NCBI GenBank assembly: GCA_946902985.2
Contig: OX336396.1
Location: 238,902,297-238,966,296 of the forward strand
Reading direction: 5' to 3'
DNA: 64,000 nt
Origin: Meconema thalassinum
Taxonomy: Eukaryota; Arthropoda; Insecta; Orthoptera; Tettigoniidae
Part shown: positions 43,556 to 53,544 of the stretch, in pieces
Layout: the number at the start of each line of letters is the position of its first letter
How positions within the stretch are numbered: the first letter of the stretch is position 1
Translations under genes and position numbers: made by a program
The notes under the pieces: model-generated
Databases searched by the model: none
The model's input: only the letters and a program-made list of their open reading frames with translations
Told to the model about the DNA's origin: nothing

Positions 43556-44119
43556 ATTGCGACCTGTCTGTGGCACGGCCTCTGGGAGGGCGGGCATCAA
43601 TTCCACTCGGGTACCTGAGTCAGGTAGCCAGGGTTACCTCAATTACACTCGACAGTCCAGGTAGTCGCCAGAGGAGTCCCTCAACTCCGCTCGGTCGCGG
43701 TCTCTTTATCCTTATGCATTCTTAGAACGACACAAGTCTTCCATGCTCTCTTCTACCATTGATTATAATAAATGCTTCTAATATAACTAATATAACTTCA
43801 AATAATGATAACATATTAAGTATAACTTCTCAAAATATCCTGTTACGGTTATAAGAGTGAGAATTCATAACTAATTTGTTGTGTGGGAATGCAGCTGATT
43901 TTTCCGTTCTAGGCTGAAAAACAGTATTTTTTAGGTACAAATTATACACCTATTATTATCTAAATGTAATTTTATAATGTCTGACTAGGTTAAAAACATA
44001 CAAATATTTAATTATGCACATGTTAAAAACAAAAATTTGTAGGAAAAAAAAGAAAACTTGGCAGACTTATTTAAAAGAATATTATGGTTAATTTTATATC
44101 ACTTGTATTTTCTGCCATA
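43556..44119. repeat. Old repeat 43556-43735, then AT-rich sequence
   Basis: 43556-43735 (cctctgggagggcgggcatc, tcaactccgctcggtcgcgg) is related in reverse to 50860-50990. From 43740 to 44119 it is AT-rich with nothing recognisable. Confidence 0.45.
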
Positions 44120-44439
44120 TCTATACTAATATAATAAAGCTGAAGAGTTTGTGTGTTTGTGTGTTTGTGTGTTTGTGTGTTGTGTGTTTATGTGTTTAAA
44201 CGCGCTAATCTCTGGATCTACCAGTTCGATTCGAAAAATTCTTTTTTTATTTGATAGCCAGATTCAAGAGGAATAGTTTAGGCTATGTTGCATTAGGCTA
44301 CACCTCTCAAGTAACCTTCAAGATTGATTTTTGTTCAGTAAGTCGGTAGAACACGCTCTCCCGAACAACTCTATCCGCATGCGCTGGCATTATGGTTAGT
44401 GATACGTACACCGTTTCACCTATCTGAACCAAAATTTCT

Positions 44440-45290
44440 ATACTTACCCTTTGGAACCCTGATGGTAACACTGTCTACGTGAAATTTATGACAGACCAGT
44501 CCATTCCCTGCATTTAGGCCCTTTGGTTCAAATCTACACCTTTTCCCCGATCTGAACCAAAATGTGTATACTTACCCTTTGGAACCCTGCGAGTAACACT
44601 GTTTACATGTAACTTCGGACAGACCACTCTATCCCTTGCATTTAGGCCCTTTGGCACAAATCTACACCGTTTCACCGATCAGAACCAAAGTTTGTGTACT
44701 TACCCTTTGGACGTCTGCGAGTAACACAGTCTGCATGAAATTTCGGACAGACCACTCCATTCCCTGCATTTAGGCCCTTTGGTACAAATCTACACCTTTT
44801 CACCGATCTGAACCAAAATTTGTATACTTACCTTTTGGAACCCTGCGAGTAACACTGTTTGCATGAAATTTCGGACAGACCACTCCATTCCCTGCATTTA
44901 GGCCTTTGACACACATCTACACCGTTTCACCGATCTGAACGGCAATTTGTATACTTACTCTTTGGAAACCTGCGAGTAACACTGTCTGCATGAAATTTTG
45001 GACAGACCCCTCCATTCTCTGTATTTACGCCCTTTGGCACAAATATACACCGTTTTACCGATCTTAACCATATTTTGTGCACTTACCCTTTGGATCCCTG
45101 CAAGTGTTACTGTCCACTTTTCAGTTCGGACAGACCACTCCATTCCCTGCATTTAGGCCCTCCATCACAAATCTACACCGTTTCTCCTAATTGCACCAAA
45201 TTTTACACACACTTTGAGACCCTGCTGGTAACACTGTCCACTTGATATTTTGGACAACGCTCCCCATTCCCTGCATTTAGAATAACAGAC
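44440..45290. repeat. ~128-bp tandem repeat array, 7 copies
   Basis: The landmark 'ccattccctgcatttaggcc' recurs at about 44501, 44629, 44757, 44885, 45012, 45139 and 45264, giving periods of 125-128 bp. Each unit contains 'ctacaccgtttcaccgatct' and 'acttaccctttggaaccctg'. Divergence between units is moderate. It lies in the 5' third of the Helitron. Confidence 0.9.
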
Positions 45291-45844
45291 AAAATGAACT
45301 TGAAGATCACGTATTAAGGCACTAGAACCATTCATGTCCGTAGTAGTGTAACTGGAAGAGTATTTTAATAAGTCTGTTGTTGACGGGCAGTTCGGGCTGC
45401 ATCACGTCACCCCTACCAGTGTTCTGGTGCAGAATTGCGAAAATAGTTGCATCTTGCGCTGTTTATAAATTGCTGGGGGTAATTAGTGCAAAAAGATTTC
45501 TTATGCCCCTTTAAACAGTTATCATCATGATAATATTATGCCTCTGTATAAGTTCAATGGTGTTGGTGCAGTACATTGAAGTAGGATATAAAGGGCGATT
45601 CTGAGACAGGGGCTAATGCGCAAGATGGCCGCCGCGCGCAACTATTCCATGTTATTCTTATGGAGGGACAGTCAGAGCTGGGCCAGGGGCTAATGCGCAA
45701 TATATCCGCCACGCCCTGAGACCTTGAATGACGTCACAGGGAGAGGTCGGCCGTGTAGTTGCTAAATGGAATATTTATAATTATTATTATTATTAGGTAA
45801 TTATTGATTGATTGTGTACAATCAAGACCAGCCTTATATTGTCC

Positions 45845-45995
45845 AATTTTTGGTGTAGTGGCTAGCATTCTTGGCGGTCATTCCTGAGTTTCGAATCCCC
45901 GGCTCTGCCAAGAAATTTAATTTCTGGTCTCAGGAGTGGAACAGGGTACACTCAGCCTTGTGAGACAAAACTGACAGGAGCTGGCTTTTGATTCA
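45845..45995 (+). mobile_element. SINE fragment inside the left arm
   Basis: tRNA-like head 'ttggtgtagtggctagcatt' and 'gtttcgaatccccggctctg', then a body start like SINE A (ggtctcaggagtggaacagg). The same fragment is present inverted in the right arm (~49530-49680), so it was captured before the arms were duplicated. Confidence 0.65.
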
Positions 45996-46018
45996 TACCG
46001 CAATCATTCTGCCTAACC

Positions 46019-46105
46019 CAACTTTACCTAACCTAACCTAACCTAACCTAACCTTACCTAACCAAATCCCACCTTACCTAACCTAACCTAACCTAACCTA
46101 ACTTC
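46019..46105. repeat. Telomere-like (CCTAA)n tract, left arm
   Basis: Runs of CCTAA/CTTAC with small interruptions (acctaacctaacctaacctt, aaatcccaccttacctaacc). CCTAA/TTAGG is the insect telomere unit. Confidence 0.85.
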
Positions 46106-46724
46106 AAAGTCAGAATATACAATACATTTATTGTTTTTATACCCTCATAAATTAGATATAGAGAATGTCCACCACGATTTAGATCCTCGAGCACACTTTC
46201 TGACATATCATTAAAAGGTGTGGAAAGGAATGTCTGAAAATTTTCACTAACACGTAGTACACGTTCACCATACATTGTGTCCACTTTTTGAATGTTAATG
46301 ATACGGAAAAGAGTATGCATTGGTGATTCAGTGAGCTTTTTTCTCTCTAATCAACAGTTCTGCCCCCATAGCATAGAGAATATTCATTGTAGTAGCCTAT
46401 AAAGAAACAAAAAAATCATATATATTACAGTTTAGCTATAAGTGACCAGAACCACTATAACATTTTATTCTAATAAGGAGATTTCCATAATGATAAGAAA
46501 AAAAAGCTCACCATAATGATGGATTGTGTAAGTAAACGTCTTTTGCTGCTTGATGTCACTACTAAACTCATACTCATACAACGGACAAGTGAGTTCATGT
46601 TTCGCTGACGTAATCGTATGTTCCCACGCACTTCCTGTGTGTTACACGCGCCGTAGTGGCTAAATTTGAAACTAGATGAGATGATTTGCTGACGTAATCG
46701 TATGTTCCCCCGCACGCACACGCA

Positions 46725-46870
46725 GGCCCCTGTGGACGGGTCCTTGTGGACGAGTCCCTGTGGACGGGTCCCTGTGGACGGGTCATTGTTGACGGGTCCT
46801 TGTTGACGAGCCCCTGTGGACGGGTCCTTGTTGACGGGTCCTTTTTGACTAATCCCTTTAGACCGGTCCC
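46725..46870. repeat. 15-bp minisatellite, left arm
   Basis: Units of the type 'cctgtggacgggtcc' / 'ttgttgacgggtcct', about nine copies with substitutions. Inverted counterpart at about 48335-48510. A short open frame over it is an artefact of the repetition. Confidence 0.8.
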
Positions 46871-47092
46871 TTTGGACTGGACCCTATGGACTGGCCCATT
46901 GTCCCTAATGCTATGATGAAATTAAACGTTGTTCCACATGAAACGCATGTGAAGATCCGATTGCTACTATGAATTAACATCTCTGTTTTTTGTTTTTACG
47001 CATGCGCACTTGGGGTTTTTGTAAGCGGGCGGGCTTTTTGAATAATGATTTATAGATGAGTTATTTTTTTAAAAATTACCAAAAGATCCAAA

Positions 47093-48133
47093 ACTAATAG
47101 GTCATTAGCTTATTAATATCTCATGAACCAATATGGCTAGGGACTTGTATGAGAGGTCGTTGGACTTGAGGTGACATTCTGTTTTTGAATGTATTATTTA
47201 TTTTTGTCAAAAGGGCCTAACTGCACTTTTGTTAATATCTCGCTAACAAATAATCAAAGAGGGTCAAGTGAGGTGTCATGGGACTCAGGATGGTCAACCC
47301 TTATCCATGACCAACGAATTTACCCAAAAGATCTAAAACAGCAAGGTCATTGACCTATGATTTTATAAACTAATAATCGGAGAGGGTCAAGTGAGGTGTC
47401 ATAGGACTTAGAATGGTTAACCCTTTCCCATGGCTAATGAATTTACCCAAAATACCCAATACATCAAGGTCATCGACCTGAGATTTTATAAACTAATAAT
47501 CGGATATGGACATGTGAAATGTTTACCGTGAGTGATGAAACATAGCTAGGTAGTGAAAGAATTATTGTAGGCTACATGTATGGTGACTGACAAGTCTTTC
47601 ACCATTGGAACTTGTTTTCAGATCAAACTGCAGTACAGAGAGATCATATGTTGTAGGTATGGGTTAATAAATGGCAAATGGTGTACGCAAACTCTGATTT
47701 ATCAAGAATTATGAGTAGACTATCTTTAATTCATTGGTTAAAGATAATAGCTAAAACACAAAAATGCTCAGTGGTTACCGAGACAAAATGGTCGCTACAC
47801 ACAACAAGCTTTAAATACTTGAGGCTAATAATCTATACACACACACACACTCGCTTGTTCTAAACTAAACTGTGTTGTTGGCAGTGCTCAGACAGTAGGC
47901 TGATGACGAAATGCATTGCTAACAGAAATACAATCATTTACGGTTGTCTAATGTTACCAGCTATCCATTTTTTGTGTTGCAGTGGTAAGCACTTTTAGCT
48001 CTTGTACTGGTGGTCTTAACTCGATTTCCAGGTCTGAGGCCTAGAACGAGTCGTACTAAGAAACAAGGGCATGGTGGTGCAGTGGTTAAGCTGTTAGCCT
48101 TTTCACCAGGGGTTCGATTTCAGGTTAATATGC
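47093..48133. other. Central spacer of the inverted-repeat element
   Basis: 47200-47500 holds three diverged ~110-bp repeats (ggtcaagtgaggtgtcat, aaggtcattgacctatgatt). A short frame at 47678-47863 has FKYLRLII and KTQKCSVVTE, faintly LINE-RT-like. 48060-48125 is tRNA-like (atggtggtgcagtggttaag, aggggttcgatttcagg). No transposase recognised. Confidence 0.5.
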
Positions 48134-49411
48134 ATGGATCTTTTGGTAATTTTTTAAAAAATAACTCATCTATAAATCATTATTCAAAAAGCCCGCCCGC
48201 TTACAAAAACCCCAAGTGCGCATGCGTAAAAACAAAAAACAAAGATGTTAATTCATAGTAGCAATCGGTTCTTCACATGCGTTTCATGTGGAACAACGTT
48301 TAATTTCATCATAGCATTAGGGACCATGGGCCAGTCCATAGGGACCAGTCCAAAGGGACCGGTCTAAAGGGATTAGTCAAAAAGGACCCGTCAACAAGGA
48401 CCCGTCCACAGGGGCTCGTCAACAAGGACCCGTCAACAAGGACCCGTCAACAATGACCCATCCACAGGGACCCGTCCACAGGGACTCGTCCACAAGGACC
48501 CATCCACAGGGGCCTGCGTGTGCGTGCGGGGGAACATACGATTACGTCAGCAAATCATCTCATCTAGTTTCAAATTTAGCTACTACGGCGCGTGCAACAC
48601 ACAGGAAGTGCGTGGGAACATACGATTACGTCAGCGAAACATGAACTCACTTGTCTGTTGTATGAGTATCAGTTTAGTAGTGGCATCATGCAGCAAAAGA
48701 CGTTTACTTACACACAATCCATCATTATGGTATGCTCTTTTTTCTTATCATTATGGAAATCTCCTTATTAGGACCCGTCCACAGGGATCGGCGTGTGCGT
48801 GCAGGGGAACATACAATTACGTCAGCAAATCATTTCATCTAGTTTCAAATTTAGCCACTACGACGCGTGCAACACACAGGAAGTGCGTGGGAACATACGA
48901 TTACGTCAGCGAAACATGAGCTCACTTGTCTGTTGTAAGAGTATGAGTTTAGTAGTGACATCAAGCAGCAAAAGACGTTTACTTACACAATCCATCATTA
49001 TGGTGAGCTTATTTTCTTATCATTATGGGAATCTCCTTATTAGAATAAAATGTTATAGTGGTTCTGGTCACTTATAGCTAAACTGTAATAGATATGATTT
49101 TTTTGTTTCTTTATAGGCTACTACAATAAATATTCTCAATGCTATGGGGGCAGAACTGTTGATTAGAGAGAATAAAGCTCACTGAATTACCAATGCATAC
49201 TCTTTTCCGTATCATTAACATTCAAAAAGTGGACACAATGTATGGTGAACGTGTACTATGTGTTAGTGAAAATTTTCAGACATTCCTTTCTACACCTTTT
49301 AATGATATGTCAGAAAGTGTGCTCGAGGATCTAAATCGTGGTGGACATTCTCTATACCTAATTTATGAGGGTATAAAAACAATAAATGTATTGTACATTC
49401 TGACTTTGAAG

Positions 49412-49500
49412 TTAGGTTAGGTTAGGTTAGGTTAGGTTAGGTGGGATTTGGTTAGGTTAGGTAAGGTTAGGTTAGGTTATGTTAGGTAAAGTTGGGTTAG
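49412..49500. repeat. Telomere-like (TTAGG)n tract, right arm
   Basis: Inverted counterpart of 46019-46105: ttaggttaggttaggttagg with interruptions 'tgggatttgg' and 'gtaaagttggg'. Confidence 0.85.
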
Positions 49501-49717
49501 GCAGAATGGTTGCGGTATGAATCAAAAGCCAGCTCCTGTCAGTTTTGTCTCACAAGGCTGAGTGTACCCCGTTCCACTCCTGAGACCAGAAATTAAATTT
49601 CTTGGCAGAGCCGGGGATTCGAAACTCAGGAATGACCGCCAAGAATGCTAGCCACTACACCAAAAATTGGACAATATAAGGCTGGTCTTGATTGTACACA
49701 ATCAATCAATAATTACC

Positions 49718-49718
<1 letters not shown>

Positions 49719-49777
<59 letters not shown>
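49719..49777. repeat. (AAT)n microsatellite
   Basis: About 19 AAT units; the left arm has only ~6 (45779-45796). Confidence 0.9.
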
Positions 49778-49780
<3 letters not shown>

Positions 49781-50381
49781 TTCCATTTAGCAACTACACG
49801 GCCGACCTCTCCCTGTGACGTCATTCACGGTCTCAGAGCGTGGCAGCCATATTGCGCATTAGCCCCTGGCCCAGCTCTGACTGTCCCTCCATAAGAATAA
49901 CATGGAATAGTTGCGCGCGGCGGCCATCTTGCGCATTAGCCCCTGTCCCAGAATCGCCCTTTATATCCTACTCATTGAAGTTATCAGCTGCAATAAGCGT
50001 TGGAGCTTTCAAATTTACCTTCATTTATTCCGAAACTGATCGTTAAGCGCTTTGTGGCTATAAATGATACTATTGCTACCTCAGTAGCTCGGGACAGCCG
50101 AAGTTTTCCAAAGAGTTCTGATTATTTTACTACGGCGCTATGCGACAAAAGACGACACTATTGGTCTCTACATTTCTAACAGCCAATCAGATATAGGCCC
50201 TAGGCAGTGTCTTTTATTTCACTTACTTCTCTTTCTATTTTTTTGGTTGTAAATTTGTCTGTAAATTACATGTGTTAGTGCTGTAGTTAGTAAATAGCTG
50301 TTTCCCTATTCATAATTATCATTACGGGAAAATGACCTGAATGTTACGTCTATTATACTGCACTACTTATCTCCCCCACTA

Positions 50382-50427
50382 CAACCACCACCACCACCAC
50401 CACCACCACCACCACCACCACCACCAG
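50382..50427. repeat. (CCA)n microsatellite
   Basis: About 14 CCA units in the 3' part of the Helitron. Confidence 0.9.
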
Positions 50428-50586
50428 AAAAAAAAATATTTTTAAAATATTGTTTTCTGTTAGTTTAAGTATCATGTGCCAGTTCTGTAGTAGTATTCAT
50501 TATCATCCATAAAACAAATGAATCCACCGGGCGAAGCCGGGCACTACTGCTAGTAAGTTATAATGTGCCAAATACTTTATACCTGA

Positions 50587-50711
50587 TTTAGCGAATGAGC
50601 GGACTTGACATCAGAGCGGTTGACCAATGGCACAACAATGTCTTGCGAACACCACCACGCCATCGGTCAAGCGCTCTGAAGTCAAGTCCGCTCAATCGTT
50701 AAATCAGATAT
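50587..50711. mobile_element. 125-bp hairpin MITE
   Basis: CTGATTTAGCGAATGAGCGG at the left and its near-perfect inverted copy (CCGCTCAATCGTTAAATCAG) at the right. Arms of ~48 bp pair with few mismatches (…GGTTGACCAATGGC / GCCATCGGTCAAGC…) around a ~28-bp loop. The element lies ~35 bp beyond the Helitron end. Superfamily unknown. Confidence 0.7.
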
Positions 50712-50759
50712 ACACATAATACATAAAGAACTAGATATTAATCACTGTCGTTAAATAAA

Positions 50760-51017
50760 AATATGGACAGGAAATGCGCTTCAGAAGATGTTTGACCCGG
50801 CCCTTGGTATGCGAGCAGGAGGGTTATGACATTCGTTTACGTCATTGGGGATAACCCCATTGCCGACCCCTTGCCAAAGCCTGAGCTGAGTTGAGGAACT
50901 CATTTTTGGGTCCCTTGGAGGACCGAGTGGAATTAAGGAAAATCGAGGGGAATTGATGCTCGACCCTCTGGGAAGCTCCGTTCTATAGGGAGGGCACTCA
51001 CTGTAGTACGAGAGGAA
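50760..51017 (-). repeat. Old repeat related to 43556-43735
   Basis: Reverse strand shares 'gcatcaattccnctcg'-like and 'tcctcaactcagctcagg' blocks with the forward repeat at 43556. Decayed, with unclear ends. Confidence 0.45.
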
Positions 51018-51290
51018 TCATATTCTATTCTGCTTGATATTACAATATATCTGTAGTTGGACACACTTTGTCCGCAAATACAACTGGGGATTGTGACAGG
51101 TCGACCGCTAACTTGGGTCTAACTAAGGAAGGGCCAGGGAAGGGATTTTGGAATGAAGTCGGTCATGGATCTGTTGAAAGGAACCGTGCTGGCATTTGTC
51201 TGGGGGTGAAAATGCGAAACCACCGAAAACCATTTTCAGGACGGTCGAGGTGAGATTGCAACCCACGCTCTCCCGATACCAGCCAGACAT
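51018..51290 (-). mobile_element. SINE with shared core, reverse
   Basis: 3' part 'aatacaactggggattgtga', core 'ggcatttgtctggggg' and 'gaaaccaccgaaaaccattt', head side 'gattgcaacccacgctctcc'. Same type as 56532-56815. Confidence 0.7.
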
Positions 51291-51732
51291 GAGGTAGCGT
51301 TATTCTTCTTCTTCCTCTTCGTTTCGGCCAACTGTTTCCGCCTTTGAGCTTTAATCTTTTCCCAGTAGTCCTTCATCCGTTTCCTGTGCGCCTCCTTTCT
51401 GTCAGCTGTCCACTTCTTGCCTGTTCTCATTTTTGGCTTTTCTTGGAATCGCTGGTGTGCTCTAAGTTTTTCTGGAGAGGAAGACGTTCTTGAATGTCCT
51501 CAAGCGAAATCCCAACTTCTATAAGATCTTTTTCGATCTCAGAGAACCATGATCCCTTGTCAAAGTGGGAAAATATGCAGCTGGTCAGTCTCTGCGAACT
51601 CATGCGTGTTGTGGCCATAGAAACTAATTCTCCTTTTTCGCATCAAGTCCGTTATCCTTTCCACTCGCATGTAGAGTTCGTTGCTATGTCGCCTCCTGTA
51701 CTCTCCATTTTCTCTGAAGAGGTAGCGTTATT
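51291..51732 (-). pseudogene. 5'-truncated LINE C-terminus with 14-bp TSD
   Basis: Element 51305-51718 between GAGGTAGCGTTATT copies (51291-51304, 51719-51732). The minus strand reads MRKRRISFYGH, RLTSCIFSHFDK, WFSEIEKDLIEVGIS, then (other frame) RTGKKWTADRKEAHRKRMKDYWEKIKAQ, equivalent to the last ~120 residues of the LINE at 36505-40094. It ends in a (GAA)n-type tail. A classic short LINE insertion with one internal frameshift. Confidence 0.88.
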
Positions 51733-51789
51733 ATTATTATTATTATTATTACATTACATTACATTACATTGTGCGAACCGGCCAAAACT

Positions 51790-52235
51790 AAGGACCACGC
51801 AAATATCATTTCATTTCCTTCTCATAGTTCTTTCTTCCTTTCTCTTCCTCCACATTTCCTTCATTCTTTCAGAGTGTTGTGCCTTTCCCTCTGTTGTCCA
51901 TACTTCCTCCCCTGCGTTCTCTCTTTTCTCCCACAAGAACATTTATATTCGAAAGTATTTCCCTGAATTGTGTTCTGTCTCGGCAGTCGTCATCTGTAAT
52001 TCCTAGCCTCCGGGGTTCTTCCTTCATCTGCTTGGTGTAACCCCCTTGGCTCTTCAGATTATATATTTTATCAAAAATTGTTGATTTATTCTTGTTGGAT
52101 CCATTATAACCATATGCCCATAGAAACGTAAACGTCTTTTCCTAATTGTTGTTTCCAGGTCTTCCACACTTTCATATATCTCCTTGTTTGATCTTAGTCT
52201 GTAGGTTCCCTGTACCACTTTTGGACCGTAAATCC

Positions 52236-52236
<1 letters not shown>
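51790..52236 (-). pseudogene. Second LINE C-terminal fragment, same type
   Basis: Minus strand in changing frames: YRLRSNKEIYESVEDLETTI, RKRRLRFYGHMVIMDPTR, KSQGGYTKQMKEEPRRLGIT, DDDCRDRTQFREILSNINVL. This corresponds to GIHYPKPNSEIYKRVSKLS...RLRRIQFLSHLERVNPTR of the 36505 LINE. Decayed. Confidence 0.75.
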
Positions 52237-52278
<42 letters not shown>

Positions 52279-52280
52279 AT
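52237..52280. repeat. (ATT)n microsatellite
   Basis: ATT units with interruptions near 52277. Confidence 0.9.
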
Positions 52281-52530
52281 TATTAGTATTACCTGACTGT
52301 TATTTAGTGTTCTAGGCTTTGGCATATAGAAAAATAGGTTTGATCCACGACCCAGACCGTGAGATTATAACTTTACATGTCTAATTCTTCCAGCTTACAT
52401 TATGATCTCATCTCCATCACGATGCACACTCATCCACGAGCGTCCACTGAAAGGCTTGAACCTGGCCTCTGACGAGGCCACACGCCAGTTAATACATTAA
52501 AATAATAATAATAATAATAATAATAATAAC
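52281..52530. other. No gene; tail-F scrap and (AAT)n
   Basis: 52415-52495 holds a decayed copy of SINE tail F (cctggcctctgacgaggcca then cacg). 52498-52528 is (AAT)n. Confidence 0.55.
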
Positions 52531-53105
52531 CCCTGGCACTACAGCCCATGATGGGCCTAGGCTTACCAAGCGAAGGCTGCCCAGCCATTTGGCCTGCAGA
52601 TATTGGGGTGACGCATGGTCAGTCCATCGGGTCCTTTAGGCCGTTAATCTTGTTTTTTTTTTCGTGACCGGGGCGCTGCCTCACTGTCAGACAACTACTC
52701 AATTGTCCGGCTCCGTGGCTAAATGGTTAGCGCGCTAGACTTTGGCCCGAAGTGCCTCGTGTTCGATTCCCGGTCGAGCCATCAGGGATTTTAATCTCCT
52801 GGGGTTAATTCCTGTGGCTCGGGGACTGGGTGTATGTGACGTCTTCATCATCACTTCATCCTCATTATGACGCGCAGGTCGCCCACGGGCGTCAACTAGA
52901 AAAACCTGCACTCGGCCTCTCCGGAGGCCACACGATCATCATCATCATCATCTTCTACTACTCAATTGTCCTCACGAGGCAGAGTGCACCCCGTTCCAGC
53001 CCTCACGTCAGTTTCTAAAATCCCTGACGGAGTCGGGAATCGAACCCAGGGCCTCTGGGTGAGAGGCAGGGCCCCCTCCACCCCAACAGCGCGGATCCGG
53101 CAGTT
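52531..53105 (-). repeat. Older repeat interrupted by SINE F
   Basis: Left part 52531-52708 (ggcactacagcccatgatgg, ggcctgcagatattggggtg) and right part 52957-53105 (aatccctgacggagtcggga, atcgaacccagggcctctgg). The right part is a reverse tRNA-like head with a B box. The two join smoothly once SINE F and one duplication are discounted. Confidence 0.65.
52694..52971 (+). mobile_element. SINE F, complete, 15-bp TSD
   Basis: 248 bp (52709-52956) between perfect copies of ACTACTCAATTGTCC (52694-52708, 52957-52971). The head GGCTCCGTGGCTAAATGGTT...GTTCGATTCC is a 72-nt tRNA-like sequence with ends that pair (GGCTC/GAGCC). A short body is followed by tail F (caggtcgcccacgggcgtca, ctcggcctctccggaggcca) and (ATC)n. 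It lacks the core shared by SINEs A and B. Confidence 0.93.
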
Positions 53106-53540
53106 AATACATTGATTATTAATATTTAATCAGATTCTTTCAAGGAATAAATGCTAACAAAATACCGATATATTTTGTTATAAAATGTGTGGGCTTTACA
53201 TCGCTAGTGAGCTAAAATTCGTAGGTCGAGATTCCTTCTCCCCTAGTATTGTGCACTTTAATGAAGACAATATGCTCTTTGTCATCAGATCCTTCCCCTG
53301 CAGACAGCAGGTCAATTATTTCTCTGCTCCAACAGTTTGCTTACTTCCGCGCTCAGCTCATAACAATTTCCGTCTTCATCTCATGTCTCGCTACTTTGAT
53401 TTCAAGATGGTCCTCTTCCCAGCTCTTTTGTTCCACGTCGTTTCTCATACACCGTAATCAAAGTTAGAGATGAAATCGTGGAAGGACTGTAGGTGTGTTT
53501 TTAACTCCAAATATAGTTAGAGCGCTGCGCGGATAAAATA
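53106..53540. other. No gene identified
   Basis: Open frames of 60-90 codons exist on the plus strand (53185-53467), but they resemble nothing I know and overlap each other. Confidence 0.35.
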
Positions 53541-53544
53541 AAAA

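Larger units (their letters stand above)
45574..49978. mobile_element. 4.4-kb element with giant inverted repeats, inside the Helitron
   Basis: Arms 45580-47092 and 48134-49972 are inverted copies, starting AGTAGGATATAAAGGGCG at each outer end. The direct repeat CATTGA lies just outside both (45574-45579, 49973-49978; two further bases can be aligned). The right arm is longer because one ~275-bp unit is repeated (48518 and 48793) and an (AAT)n tract is expanded. The ~1.0-kb centre (47093-48133) has no clear gene. The structure fits a foldback or long-TIR DNA transposon. A 6-bp duplication and AG ends also recall Polinton, but no Polinton gene is present. Confidence 0.75.
44120..50553 (+). mobile_element. 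Helitron with both termini, nonautonomous
   Basis: The 5' end TCTATACTAATATAATAAAG followed by 'ctgaagagtttgtgtgtttg' and later 'cgcgctaatctctggatcta' is the well-known insect Helitron start. The 3' end at 50529-50553 is a short palindrome (CCGGGCGAAGCCGGGC) followed by CTGCTAG. The flanks are A (44119) and T (50554), the expected AT target without duplication. No Rep/helicase is inside. Content: 128-bp tandem repeats, a 4.4-kb inverted-repeat element and AT-rich text with a (CCA)n tract. The 3' end resembles the Helitron remnant at 3370. Confidence 0.85.

Noticed and set aside
47678..47863. LINE RT fragment in the spacer of the inverted-repeat element
   Set aside because: FKYLRLII and a KT pair are too short a match. 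Noted in the spacer entry only.
46470..49077. Frames with CVGTYDYVSET-like repeats in both arms of the inverted-repeat element
   Set aside because: Produced by the duplicated ~275-bp unit and the 15-bp minisatellite; no stable frame across units.
45574..49978. Polinton/Maverick assignment
   Set aside because: The 6-bp direct repeat and AG ends are suggestive, but there is no polymerase B, integrase, ATPase or capsid gene and the size is small. Left as unclassified.
52709..52782. Possible tRNA gene
   Set aside because: The cloverleaf is imperfect in the anticodon arm and it is followed by a SINE body, (ATC)n tail and a 15-bp TSD, so it is a SINE head.
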